Source: Pictodentalium vernedei
Lineage: Eukaryota; Mollusca; Scaphopoda; Dentaliida; Dentaliidae
NCBI GenBank assembly: GCA_031216915.1
Contig: CM062297.1
Location: 541,778,971-541,842,970 of the forward strand
Reading direction: 5' to 3'
DNA: 64,000 nt
A program made the position numbers and the translations under genes. Numbering within the stretch: the first letter of the stretch is position 1; the number at the start of each line of letters is the position of its first letter. The notes under the pieces are model-generated. The model had not been told where the DNA came from, did no database searches, and was given only the letters and a program-made list of their open reading frames with translations. Positions 22,484-33,883 of the stretch are shown here, one piece after another.

Positions 22484-23573
22484 TGAAAGTGTCAATGACA
22501 CTGTAGCTCAACTTGACAAACTTGAACTTGGCAAGTAATAACTGAAATGGCAAAACTGAAGATCATTGGTACCAATGTTATTTGGTGAAATTTCAACATA
22601 ACAGCATTGTGTGTGCACAACATCAGAGTAATCCAAGTATTTTTAAATGTAAACTGTAAGACTGACCAAAGGAAGAATGCTGATACACAAATGCAGTAAG
22701 TTCCGAGGTTATTGTAAATGGCAACTTTTTTCACAGAAATGAATGCTAATCAATAGCTCTTATCTAAAGGTCTCGCCCAATGAGCACATCAAGTTCAAAC
22801 ACAATCCTGTGATAAATGTGGCCTGTAGGCCATGTCAAAGAAGAATGTTGATGCACAAATGCAAAAAATTCAAAGATTGTTGCTAACAGTAACAGTTTTT
22901 GATGGAAATGAAAAGAAAATCGATAGCTCCTATCTTTGTCACCCTGCATAAGCAAGCAAAGTTTCAAAACAACCTGATAATGAATGCGCCCTCTGGGGCA
23001 TGCCAAAGGAAGATGTTAATGCACAAATGCACTAAGTTTGAAGGTTATTGCTTGTGGCCATGTTTTTTTCTCCCATGTTTATGGAAATTCATAAATATAC
23101 CCTGCAGAGAGTTCAAAAGGGATAAGTTGCTGCACAAATGCAGTAAGTTCAAAGGCTGGTGATAATGACAAAAATTTTTTATGAAAATTATAATTAAAGT
23201 GTCAATGGCACTGTAGCTCAACTTGACAAACTTAAACTTGGTAAGTTTTAAATGAAATGGCAAACTTGAAGATCATTGGTACCAATGTTATTTGATGAAA
23301 TTTCAACATAACAGCATTGTGTGTGCACAACGTCGGAGTAATCCATACATTTTTAAATGTAAACTGTAAGACTGGCTAAAAGAAGAATGTTGAAACACAA
23401 ATGCAGTATGTTCAGAGGTTATTGTAAATGGCAACTTTTTTCACAGAAATGAATGCTAATCAATAGATCTTATCTAAAGGTCTTACCTAATGAGAGAGTT
23501 CAAAAGGGATAAGTTGCTGCACAAATGCAGTAAGTTCAAAGGCTGGTGATAATGACAAAAATTTTTTATGAAA
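22484..23573 (+). mobile_element. HINE-A 5' ends and core, units 1 and 2
   Basis: The 5' end TGAAAGTGTCAATGACACTG followed by AGCTCAACTTGAC starts at 22484 and again, as TAAAGTGTCAATGGCACTG, at about 23194. Core repeats follow each, with GATAGCTCCTATCTTTGTC and TGCACAAATGCA. The repeated 5' end shows that whole 5' segments were duplicated in tandem. Position 22911-22930 keeps an unoccupied version of the DIRS insertion site at 24579, and 23180-23193 keeps one for the HINE-H insertion at 23573. Confidence 0.75.
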
Positions 23574-24140
23574 ACAAGAGGCCTGTCATGCCTAGAGAGC
23601 TCTGCTGAGGGCCACTGATCGCATGGGCATGTTTTCTAATACTAATATTGTTACAAACTTTAGCCGAAAAATTTTCAGTTGTCACGAAAATTATGGCTTG
23701 GATCGATTACACACCGCCTCTTGACATTACATGACGTTATAAAGTTTGGTCCACAAATATTCAGTAGTTTAGAAATTATGGCTCGGACAAATAAAATGTT
23801 GACGACGGACGGACGGACGTCCGGACGGACGGACAGACGATGACACACCGTCTATTGATAATACATATTGTTATGAAGTTTGGAGGAAGAATATTCAGCG
23901 GTTTAGAAATTATGGCTCGGACAAATAAAATGTTGACGACGGACGGACGGACGGACGGACGGACGGACAGACGATGACACACCGTCTATTGATAATACAT
24001 ATTGTTATGAAGTTTGGTGGAAAAATATTCAGCGGTTTAGAAATTATGGATCGGACAAATAAAATGTTGACGACGGACGGACGACAGACGACGGACGAAT
24101 CAGTATAAGAAAAGCTCTGCTGACTTTGTCAGCGGAGCTA
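23574..24140 (+). mobile_element. HINE-H, complete 567-bp element
   Basis: The 5' end is ACAAGAGGCCTGTCATGCCT then AGAGCTCTGCTGA; the 3' end is AGCTCTGCTGACTTTGTCAG then CGGAGCTA. Two to three short core units (ATTCAGCGGTTTAGAAATTA) alternate with GACGGACGGACG tracts at 23806-23835, 23936-23970 and 24070-24100. Flanks read ATGAAA and ATTATAATTAAAG; the intact site 23180 reads ATGAAAATTATAATTAAAG, so insertion produced no target duplication. Confidence 0.9.
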
Positions 24141-24579
24141 ATTATAATTAAAGTGTCAATGGCACTGTATCTCAACTTGACAAACTTAAACTTGGTAAGT
24201 TTTAAATGAAATGGCAAACTTGAAGATCATTGGTACCAATGTTATTTGATGAAATTTCAACATAACAGCCTTGTGTGTGCACAAAATCGGAGTAATCCAT
24301 ACATTTTTAAATGTAAACTGTAAGACTGGCTAAAAGAAGAATGTTGAAACACAAATGCAGTATGTTCAGAGGTTATTGTAAATGGCAACTTTTTTCACAG
24401 AAATGAATGCTAATCAATAGATCTTATCTAAAGGTCTTACCTAATTAGCACACCAAGTTCAAAAACAATCCTATGATAAATGTGGCCTGTAGGCCATGTC
24501 AAAGAATGTTGATACATAAATGCAATAAATTCAAAGATTGTTGCTAACAGCAACAGCTTTTGATGGAAATGAAAAGAAA
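24141..24579 (+). mobile_element. HINE-A unit 3 (interrupted by DIRS-1)
   Basis: Third tandem copy of the HINE-A 5' segment, starting about 24149 with AAAGTGTCAATGGCACTG. It repeats 23194-23573 closely, then is cut at 24579 by the DIRS element; its continuation resumes at 31579 with ATCAATAGCTCCTATC. Confidence 0.8.
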
Positions 24580-24808
24580 GTTAAAAAATTTATAGTAATT
24601 TATATATTTTTTATACTTACCAATGACCCAGACATAGCTGGTGCTAACTCTTAAAATATAGGGCCAAACACAAATTTTGCCCCCCAATCCCCAAAATTTG
24701 CATCTAAAACTAAAGAAAACATGTCCTGAAAGGCCCTCCACACTTCGCCCCTACTGCGCATGCGCAGTGTCAAGGACGTTCCAAAATTGGCGCCATTTAT
24801 CATTCTAA
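24580..24808 (+). repeat. DIRS-1 left inverted terminal repeat
   Basis: Starts GTTAAAAAATTTATAG, then TACCAATGACCCAGACATAG, and ends CGCCATTTATCATTCTAA. It contains a perfect NRF1-type palindrome TGCGCATGCGCA at 24755-24766. It is the reverse complement of 31376-31578 apart from its outermost 27 bases. Confidence 0.9.
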
Positions 24809-24881
24809 TAACCAGTGCCTGGTAAGCGCTATGTACTCAGCGGGGAGGCAAGAGTTCCCAACTCCTGGGAGGGCCATCCCC

Positions 24882-24970
24882 GTCTGGGTCATTGGTAAGT
24901 ATAAAAAATATATAAATTACTATAAATTTTTTAACATTTTTATACTGTACCAATGACCCAGACATAGCTG
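24882..24970. repeat. DIRS-1 internal complementary region
   Basis: 24882-24935 is the reverse complement of the left outer end 24580-24633. It is immediately followed by 24936-24970, which is the reverse complement of the right outer end 31544-31578 (one mismatch). This back-to-back joining of both ends is the hallmark used by DIRS elements to rebuild a full circle from a terminally incomplete RNA. Confidence 0.9.
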
Positions 24971-24989
24971 AATAGTAAAAAGGCTGGAG

Positions 24990-27000
24990 GGCCAAGGACA
25001 TAGAGCAAAATGGAATACGCTCAATAAAATAAAATAGAGTCATCCCCTGTAGGGAAAGGAAGTAATAGGCCTTACATGTATCTTTCTTATTTATGATAAA
25101 TTAGAAAGATACAACACCTTCCAAAAATTGAGCTTCATACATCCATGTACTCTATTAATATCCAATAATCCTTATACTAATAATTTTTAAAGTAAGCCAA
25201 TAATAAAGTAAGTCTAGAGAATAGAGACTCTTATACTCCTAAAAGTGTGTGAGAATTGCATAATCATGTCCGTTGACATATGCAATATTCAAAAGCTATA
25301 CTTTAAAAACTAAGACTTGAATGAATTATATAAACTTAAACTTCTCACTAAACAACCATCCCAATATCAGCTCAGAATTACTAACTCCGGAGGAGGTATC
25401 CCCTTGTTTTCATAGTAAAAAACAGGTGACCCAAGGGAACACCCTCCCCCCCCCTTTTTCTTGCCCTGGGTCAAATAGCCCAGAGCGAAGAGGGCAGCCG
25501 AACGGAGACACTGCCGAAACAGACAGCCTACCTAGCTATAGTAGCAACTGTTAAGTGAATGACATTCTGAGCAGTAGAGAATAGACCTAACAATAGAGGC
25601 CTCCAGAAATGGACTCGATATTTCTGAGATAAAATTCATGAATGGATGGCTGAGCGCAATGAGCAGCCTTCAAAAATCTATAATAGCAACACTATTAATG
25701 TAAGCCCAAGAAGTAGAAGAACTCTTACTTCATGAGCCGAAATCTTAAGCACAACTGCTAAGCCAATGATATACCATAAGCAGTACGCTAGTTAATAGAA
25801 TCCATTAACAATAAAATGGAGCGTAACGTCCTTCTACTAGACATCAAAGACAGAAGAAGCTTACGCCCTTGTAATAAACAGATATCTGTTTATAAATACA
25901 TAAACTGTACCCGGAAAGAGTAAAGGCCTATGCCCATACGAAGACGGAAGGACCTTAAAATAATAGGTTCCGGATAATAGGAGCCTAACTCTTATGCAAC
26001 AATCCAACCTAAATAGTAACGGAAGTATTGATTCCGAAACTATGAAAGTGAAAATCATCCATCGATAGTGCATGAAACTTACTGACTCTACAGTAAAAGA
26101 GAAACCAACAGAATTACTGTCTAAAAGGTCAGAATTTGAAAACTACTGTTTCCAGAGGCTCAAATGATTACTTAGCTAAATAAGAACCGAAGTTAAAATC
26201 CGTATAGGAATTTAATCTAAAGATTCTAAGTCTATTATCAAAAAGTTACTAACTGACTTAGATAAAGAGACAAAAGACTCAAATGTAAACTATCGTAGAG
26301 TGCATAGGTATGAGGTAACATAAACCTATAACCTAAATAACAACAGGCTGCAGTAGATCTTGTGAAACAAGTATACTAAAAAATAGCAATGAGTAGTATG
26401 GAGGGATCAACCATATGAACATAATGATCCCTACACCACGACGGAAGAGCCTCCACTTTAGTCGCATAGAATAGCGAAGAAGAGGATCTCCTATAGTAAG
26501 AAATCGCGTCCAAAGCTCGTCCAGTACAGTGCTTACAATGCAATACGGACCACACAACGGAATACATGAAGGTTGCGACCTTGCTGGTTGTGATAAAGAT
26601 GACACGATTTACCCAGTGAAAAAAGATCCTCACATAGAGGAAGATTTCACGTTAAGATCCACAGTAGACAAGAGAGTAAATTACTCATGATCTCTGTGAA
26701 GATAGAGATGCTATCAACAGGAATGTATTGTGGTTGTTTATCTTAGCAATACCTGCTAAAACAACAGCGCCGGAGGATACGCGTATCCTATCATTCCGTC
26801 CTATAGAACAATAGAGCGTTAACAGTATTAGCTCAGAGATCTGGACAAGCCAAGACATACGTCTGCAACTGATTAGCAAGCTGTGTCATAAATAAAACAT
26901 CATTGGGCGCTCCCATAGATAGCAAATCTGATTAAATACTTGTTTGTTGAGAGTCCATTCTGACAGCAACAAGCGACCCGTAAGAGAACGGGAGTGCGAT
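24990..27000 (-). pseudogene. DIRS-1 3' coding remnant (post-RNase H / recombinase zone)
   Basis: By position this should encode the region downstream of RNase H and the tyrosine recombinase. Only faint traces are readable, for example SYYRRSSSSLFYATKVEALP at about 26450-26510. No recombinase catalytic Arg, His or Tyr motif could be identified, and stops are frequent in all minus-strand frames. Confidence 0.4.
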
Positions 27001-27049
27001 AAAACAATCAGACGACCCAGAATATGACGGACCAAAACTGAACTTGGTG

Positions 27050-27330
27050 TAGTATAACCAACAGACGGATTCTTTCCATTAAATTGAATAACGGAAACGA
27101 AAGAGTGCCTCCCTGGTTCCGGAGATACGCCACTACTGTCGAATTAAAGGACAGGAATTTGGGCATGCGTTTCTGAATAATGTTCATGCAATGACATAAA
27201 GCAAGCCTAAAAAACATTATTCCGCGGAAGTTAAACTGATAGTTAAAAGACTGCGGAACCCAAAGACCCTGGCACTTCGAATCCGTAGGGATCAGTATAT
27301 ATCCCAATCTGTTTGACTGGCAACCGTCAT
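27050..27330 (-). pseudogene. DIRS-1 RNase H remnant
   Basis: The minus strand reads SFNSTVVAYLRNQGG followed by FPLFNLMERI, and further upstream TDSKCQGLWVPQ and MNIIQKRMPKFLS. DIRS RNase H normally has TDAS..GWGA, then DNSTVVAYLRNQGG. Here the catalytic Asp before Asn is replaced by Phe and the N-terminal block is eroded. The RT core expected just upstream (27400-28000) is not recognisable. Confidence 0.7.
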
Positions 27331-27989
27331 AACAGCCACACTCGGGTCCGGCAACTGCGGCGGCACTCTCTGAGTCAACCACCGAATGTTTGCCCCAGTC
27401 TGAATCTCTTGTAACACTAGATAGACAAGAGAATGTATAAATCAAGCAATTCATGGATTGCCGGAAAGTTGCCGTCGAAGAGAAGCTCCTCCGAGAACGA
27501 AGCGACTCTGAGAGAGTTCTTAACCTACTATCCACGCGTGGATGTAGCTAGGGCTGCATCACGTCTAACCAACTCCAATCAGCCACTGAAGGGCGGAGTT
27601 ATACGTGAACAAACTACTGCCCTCAAAAGAAATTACATTGAGAATAATATCCCGTAAATCTTTTCTTGAAGACGTAATGATAACGCCTCAGTAAGGCGGA
27701 TTACGTATAATAAAGCGTCTAAGTTAAGTCTACTATACATAATGTCGTTCCCAACATTGAAATTGGAAAAGACATAAACGGCGAAAAGAATATATGCAGT
27801 CTTTAATCACACCGTCTAGACGCATATGAACTCTCGGTATGCCCTGCTCTGCCAAAATAAACTATATGTAAAAAAGATAAAATGGCAGAAATGAGCCACG
27901 CGGACAAGAAACTAAACTATCATGCTTAGTAGCAGGCTTGTATATATATATATAAATATATAGCGTCGAAAAATAAAACACATGTTGTA

Positions 27990-30220
27990 ATGACAATATT
28001 GGACTGCGTCGGTAAGTCAGGGACAAAGTCCCTGTACCGATCGAAAAATCCGAGTCCAATGACGCTATAAGTCTCTTATCCAAGATCGCAGCAATGAAGT
28101 CCGAAAAATAATCACTGGAAGAAATGCCAGAAGATATGAAAGGCATCTTCCGATACTACTAAAGGGAAAACTCGAAATCTTTCGAATCCCTTTCGCCATC
28201 CTGTCGGACCCTATAAAGCGTTCGGTCGTCCGTAGCTTGATGCAACCGCGGACCGCACCGACCCAGCGCCGTCGGATAATTCCTGATTCGACCGAGAAAC
28301 CGTCAATTGCTGGGATGCTGCGAAACAACTGTGCTAACTCGGATAGCACGTCCGTCACTGAGGCCTGAGGAGCAGTGGTCTTACGATGCATTGCCGCAGG
28401 AAGCTCCGAGATCGTTACCCCGTGCATACTTCCAATATGCGAGCGAACGGAGTGTATAGGCCTCGTGTCCCTTGGCTACCGGATGGCGCGACCTATTCGC
28501 TGTGGAATCACTGAATGCCGAAACTGATCGGATACTCGAGGTCACGTAGCCAATGTGTGGTCGTGTGCCCTGCTGTGAGGATGAGGAAGCATTAAAGACA
28601 GTCTCTCGGACTGTCAATATAACGGAGCGTCCCGAGCAACGGACATATGCTCCGAATGTAAAATATCTGAACCACAACATGCGGTCCCCTATGTTGTTGG
28701 CTTCCTCCGATCTGTCCTCAATCTGCCGTCACTGGGTGAGTACTAAAGTAATTAAAGTGCTCGCATCATCCAAATCTCCTTCCTAGACCGCAACGGACGA
28801 ACCCGGCAGCCGAACCATTCGATGAATGTACGCTACACCGGGTGAGCTAGCGAATGTCACTCCGTAAGCGATAGACATATTCCATGAGCACTTATTGCCG
28901 CTAACTCTTCATTAACTATGACGACAGAGGCACACTTTTGAAAGACATCTCCATAACTCTTCGAACAAGAAACCAAAAATGCTTGGATAGCAAGCATAAA
29001 ATAATAATATATATAGCGTCGTTCAATAATTCGAAAGTTTGTGTGACATTATTGGACTATGTCGGAACTGAGGGACGATGTCCCTGAACCGAACCAAAAA
29101 TTTCTAAGTCCACCGACGCTATCAGTTTCTTATCCGGCATCGCAGCATATGTTGTTCTGAAAGGGAAAGCTTGAAATCCACCGAATCCCTTTCGGTATCC
29201 CATCGGACCGGATGAAACTTTCGGACGTCCGTACCCGCTTCCGCGGAGCGTCCCGACCCAGCATCATCGGATAAAATATATGCGACAGATTCAGTTGATG
29301 CTGGGATGCTGCGATAAACTGTGCTATTAAGGAAAGCACATCCGTTCCCGAGGCCTGTGCAGTAGCGGACTTACGATGCATTGCCGCTGGAAGCTCCGTG
29401 TACGTTGACTCCCGCACACTTCCTATGCGAACGTCCGGAGTCTGCAGGCCTCGAGTCCCCGGCTACCGACCCAGCGCTGTCGGATAATTCTCGATCCGAC
29501 ACCGTTTCTGTCGGCTGCTGGGATGCTGCGATAAGCTGTGCTATGTGCACAAGAATGTCCGGCGTCGAGACCTGCGGAGGCGCAGTCTATCGCTGCTTCG
29601 CCGAGGGCAGCTCCGCATCAGATGGCTCCCGCATACTTTTCCTATGCGAACGTCCGGAGTCCATCGGTCTCGAATCCCTGGCTGCCGGATGGTGTGACCT
29701 GGTCGCCGAAGAATCCTTGATCGGCGAAGCTGGTAATATATCGGCGGTCACGCAGCCAAGGTGCGGTCGTGTGCGCTGACGAGAAGAGGAAGCCTTAGCA
29801 GTCTCAGCGGACTGCCTATACAACGGAGCGTCCCGAGCGACGGACGTATGCTCCGCTAACTACACATTTGTACCACAACATCTGGGGCCAGATGTTGTTG
29901 AACGAGAGAGGGGCCTCTCTCGCTTGCCGTCCGGATGGACCGGAACGAGCTATGAACCGGACTAAAAGGCTTCCTCCGTTCTCCCTCCGATCCGCCGTCA
30001 CTGGGTGTGCATTAAGTTAATTTTATAGTGCTCGCATCACCCCAAAATTCCTTCTAGACCGCAACGGACGAACCCGGCTGCCGAACCATTCGGTGAATGG
30101 ACGCTACACCGGGCGAGCTAGCGGACGTCAAAGACCGTCGAACCTACTAGGGTCCTCTTAGGCAATTGGCGTATTACATGAGCACTTTTCCGCTAGCCCT
30201 TCATTAATTGTGACGACGGA
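27990..30220 (-). pseudogene. DIRS-1 gag-like region with ~1.1-kb tandem duplication
   Basis: Two GC-richer segments (about 27990-28950 and 29055-30200) repeat the same landmarks in order: a block ending in GACGCTAT (28072, 29119), TTACGATGCATTGCCGC (28380, 29370), GGAGCGTCCCGAGC (28624, 29825) and CGCAACGGACGAACCCGGC (28789, 30060). Translated on the minus strand both give ELPAAMHRK followed by TDVLS. A third partial copy of the TCGGATAATTC block lies at 29470-29640. Position upstream of RNase H suggests the gag-like ORF; the identity is inferred. Confidence 0.55.
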
Positions 30221-31375
30221 GGCACACTGTTGGAAGACATCACAGATACATCACCCTAATCTTGATCGTCTGAAATAGAAATTGATAAAGTAGAGTGACC
30301 CTGCGGGGAAAGGACCGGAGTGTCCAAATCCCCAACAACATACCGTGACATACGCTTCCCATATTGTCATCGAAATCATACGATACAGAACAGGAGTTAA
30401 TGCGAGTACACTGACCACATATAGAATGATAATAAGGTCAGAGGAAGACTTCCTCTTAAAGCAATTGATCAATATCCTTTCAATGTGAAAAGAAAACAAG
30501 TCCTGGTACTCGCACTAACCCCTGGCAATCAAAATACATAATAATAATATGATCCATTAATATAGAAAAAATAATTGAAATCAAAATATTTTGAAAAAAT
30601 ATTTTTTCAGAACAGCCCAAGTTTCTGAAAAGTAACGTTGAGCCCCAATGGATCCCAAGCCTAAGTGTGGACAAAAATTTTAAAAATATGTTAAACAATT
30701 TATTCAACACTTACGAACAATAATAATGTATCTAGTTATGATTAAAATAACATAAAGATATTATTATTTAGAAATCCCCCCCTCACACAGAGGGCTGTTG
30801 TAAATGTAAACAATGAGTGTAAAAACACTAAAATAAGACTCCAGGCACCCAGGCCCGAAATCAGTTACCAAAAATACACCATCTGATGCAAAACAGAGAC
30901 TTCCAGGGAAGAAACTGCAGAACATCAGATGGTAGATGCAGAACACAACGCCTAACCACCCGTAGGTGAAGACGTAAACATGGGGAAAGAACAGAATTCA
31001 TTCTGTTATACAGCTAAAACTCCCAAGAAATTTTAGTAATAATAATTATAGAAACTATGCCAAAAGCATGGGAGAATAGCAAGGGGGAACTTAAAGGACA
31101 GGGAGAGAGGAAAAACACTTGAAAAAACAGTGTAACTAAATAATCAGAATGACAACAAAATGGCTGCTGCCTTGAAAATAGGTAACTTAACATAATTTCA
31201 TTAAAAAATTTTAAGTTACAGCCCTGATAATATTCTGTCACACATTCTTTTCCTCTCCTCCTTTTCTATCCTCCTTAGAATCACCATTTCACTAATATTT
31301 ATGTGTCTGGCATCATTTAAACTGAGATTTAAAAGCACAAAGATCAGTCAGATGTTAACTGATGAAGGGCCAAAC
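30221..31375. other. DIRS-1 interior, no recognised coding
   Basis: A-rich sequence between the gag-like region and right ITR; presumably leader. The 22-bp match ACATCAGATGGT / ACCATCTGATG at about 30877-30935 forms a small inverted repeat. Confidence 0.4.
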
Positions 31376-31578
31376 TTAGAATGATAAATGGCGCCAATTT
31401 CGGAACGTCCTTGACACTGCGCATGCGCAGTAGGGGCGAAGTGTGGAGGGCCTTTCAGGACATGTTTTCTTTAGTTTTAGATGCAAATTTTGGGGATTGG
31501 GGGGCAAAATTTGTGTTTGGCCCTATATTTTAAGAGTTAGCACCAGCTATGTCTGGGTCACTGGTACAGTATAAAAAT
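31376..31578 (-). repeat. DIRS-1 right inverted terminal repeat
   Basis: Reverse complement of the left ITR; contains the second TGCGCATGCGCA (31418-31429). The outer end GGTACAGTATAAAAAT is copied in reverse in the internal complementary region. Confidence 0.9.
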
Positions 31579-33870
31579 ATCAATAGCTCCTATCTTTGTC
31601 ACCCTGCATAAGCATACAAGCATACAATGTTTCATAACAACCTGATAATGAATGGGCCCTCTGAGGCATGCCAAAGGAAGATGTTAATGCACAAATGCAC
31701 TGCACTAAGTAGAAGGTCACTGCTTGCGGCAATGGGTTTTTTCTGTGGTTTTTTTTATGGAAATTCATAAATATACCCTGCAGAGAGTGCAAAAGAGATA
31801 AGCTGATGCACAAATGCAGTAAGTTCAAAGGCTGGTGATAGCGACAATAACTTTTTATGGAAATGAAAAAAGCAATAGCTCACATCTAGAGGTCACCCCG
31901 AACACATTTACCAAGTTTCAAAGTGATCCGATCATAAATGTGCCCTGAAGGGTGTGTTAAAGGGAAATATTGAGGTCTAACTAAACTATGTTCAAAGGTC
32001 AGCAGCCACATTTTTTGACAGAAAAGGAAGAAAATCGACAGCACCCATATAGATGTCACCCCACACAAGCACACCAAGTTTCCAAGTGATCCAATCATAA
32101 ATTTGCCCTGTAGGGTTTGTCAAAGGGAAATATTGATGCTTAACTAACAAGTTTTTACTAAGTTCATCGAAGGTCATTGCCAGTGGCAACATTTTTTGAC
32201 GGAAATCAAAGAAAATTGATAGCTCCCTTCTAGAGGTAACCCCAAACAAGCATACAAAGTTTCAAACCGATCTAATCATAAATGTGTCCTGTAGGGTATG
32301 ACAAAGTAATATACTGATGCCTGTCTAAACTAAGTTCAAAGATTGCTGCCAGCGGCAACATTTTTTGAGAGACGGAAATGGAAGAAAATCAATAGCTCCA
32401 ATCTAGATGTCACCCCAAACAAACATGCCAGGTTTGAAAGCAATCCGATCATAAATGTGCCCTGTAGAGTGTGCCAAAGGGAAATATTGAGGTCTGACTA
32501 AACTAAGTTCTACGAACGTTGGCCACGGCAACATTTTTTGAAGGAAATGGAAGAAAATTGATAGCACCCATCTAGATGTCTCCCCAAAGAAGCATGCCAG
32601 GTTTCAAAGCAATCCGATCATAAATGTGCCCTGTAGGGTGTGCCAAAGGGAAATAATGTGGTCTGACTAAACTAAGTTCTAAGAACGTTGGCCGCGGCAA
32701 CATTTTTTGACAGAAATTGAAGAAAATCAATAGCTCCCATCTAGAGGTCATCCCAAACAAGCATGCCAGGTTTCAAAGCAATCCAATCATAAATGTGCCC
32801 TGTAAGTTGTGCCAAAGGGAAATATTAAGGTCTTCTGACTAAACTTAGTTCTACGAACGTTGACCACGGCAACATTTTTTTACGGGAATTGAAAAAAATC
32901 GATAGCTCCCATCTAGAGGTCTCTCCAAACAAACATAACAGGTTTCAAAGCAATCCAAACATAAATGTGCCCTGTAGGGTGTGTCAAAGGGAAATATTGA
33001 GGTCTGACTAAACTAAGTTCTAAGAACGTTGGCCGTGGCAACATTTTATGGAAGAAAATCAATAGCTCCCATCTAGAGGTCACCCCAAACAAGCATGCCA
33101 GGTTTCAAAGCAATCCGATCATAAATGTGCCCTGTAGGGTGTGCCAAAGGGAAATATTGAGGTCTGACTAAAGTAAGTTTGAAAAACATTGGCCGCGGCA
33201 ACATTTTTTGACGGAAATAGAAGAAAATCGAGAGCTCCCATCTAGAGGTCACCCCAAACAAGCATACCAAGTTTCAAAGCGATCTGATCATCAATGCGAC
33301 CTGTGAGGTGTGCCAAAGGAAATTGTGGACGTACATACTAACGTACTAATGTACGTACTCCAACGGACGAGAAGTGATGGCAATAGCTCAGCTTGACTTT
33401 GTCAAGTTGAGCTAAACATAGCTCACATCTAGAGGTCACCCCAAACAGACATAGCAAGTTTCAAAGTGAGCCGATCATAAATGTGACCTGAAGGGTGAGC
33501 CATAGGGAAATATTGAAGCCTTACTAATCCAAGTTCAAAGGTCATTGTCAGCGGCAACATTTTTCAACAGAAAGGGAAGAAAATCGCTAACTCCCATATA
33601 GATATCACCCCACACAAGCACACCAAGTTACCAAGCGATCTAATCATAAATGTGCCCTGCAGGGTGTGTCAAAGAGAAATACTGATGCATAACTTAGTTT
33701 TTACTAAGTTCATCAGAGGTCATTGCCAATGGCAACTATTTTTGACAGAGAAGGAAGAAAATCGATAGCTCCCATCAAGACCTCACCCTAAACAAGCACA
33801 CCAAGTTTCAAAGCAATCTGGTCAAAAATGTGCACTGCAGGCTGCGCCAAAGGGAAATACTGATGTATAA
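31579..33870 (+). mobile_element. HINE-A array with an internal 3' terminus
   Basis: About thirteen units of 160-175 bp share ATAGCTCCCATCTAGAGGTC, ACCAAGTTTCAAAG and ATAAATGTGCCCTGTAGGGT. A full 3' end (GACGAGAAGTGATGGCAATAG, hairpin to GTCAAGTTGAGCTA) occurs at 33360-33414, after which core units resume. The units after it (33415-33740) parallel 31875-32210 in order, so one HINE-A probably inserted in, or duplicated with, another. Confidence 0.8.
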
Positions 33871-33883
33871 GGCCAAAAAAAAA

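Larger units (their letters stand above)
24580..31578 (-). mobile_element. DIRS-like tyrosine-recombinase retrotransposon 1, defective
   Basis: A 6,999-bp element has inverted terminal repeats (24580-24808 and 31376-31578) with one mismatch over about 170 bp that I compared. It also has an internal complementary region (24882-24970). It interrupts a HINE-A repeat without target duplication: flanks GAAAAGAAA and ATCAATAGCTCC correspond to GAAAAGAAAATCGATAGCTCC at 22910. Inside on the minus strand are a gag-like repeated region (27990-30220) and an RNase H remnant (27050-27330). I see no intact RT core or recombinase. DIRS elements integrate by recombinase through a circular DNA, which explains the missing duplication. 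Confidence 0.85.

Noticed and set aside
24580-31578. Idea that the long terminal inverted repeats mark a DNA transposon or Polinton
   Set aside because: The internal complementary region, the RNase H remnant and the lack of any target duplication fit DIRS; no Polinton-type genes are present.
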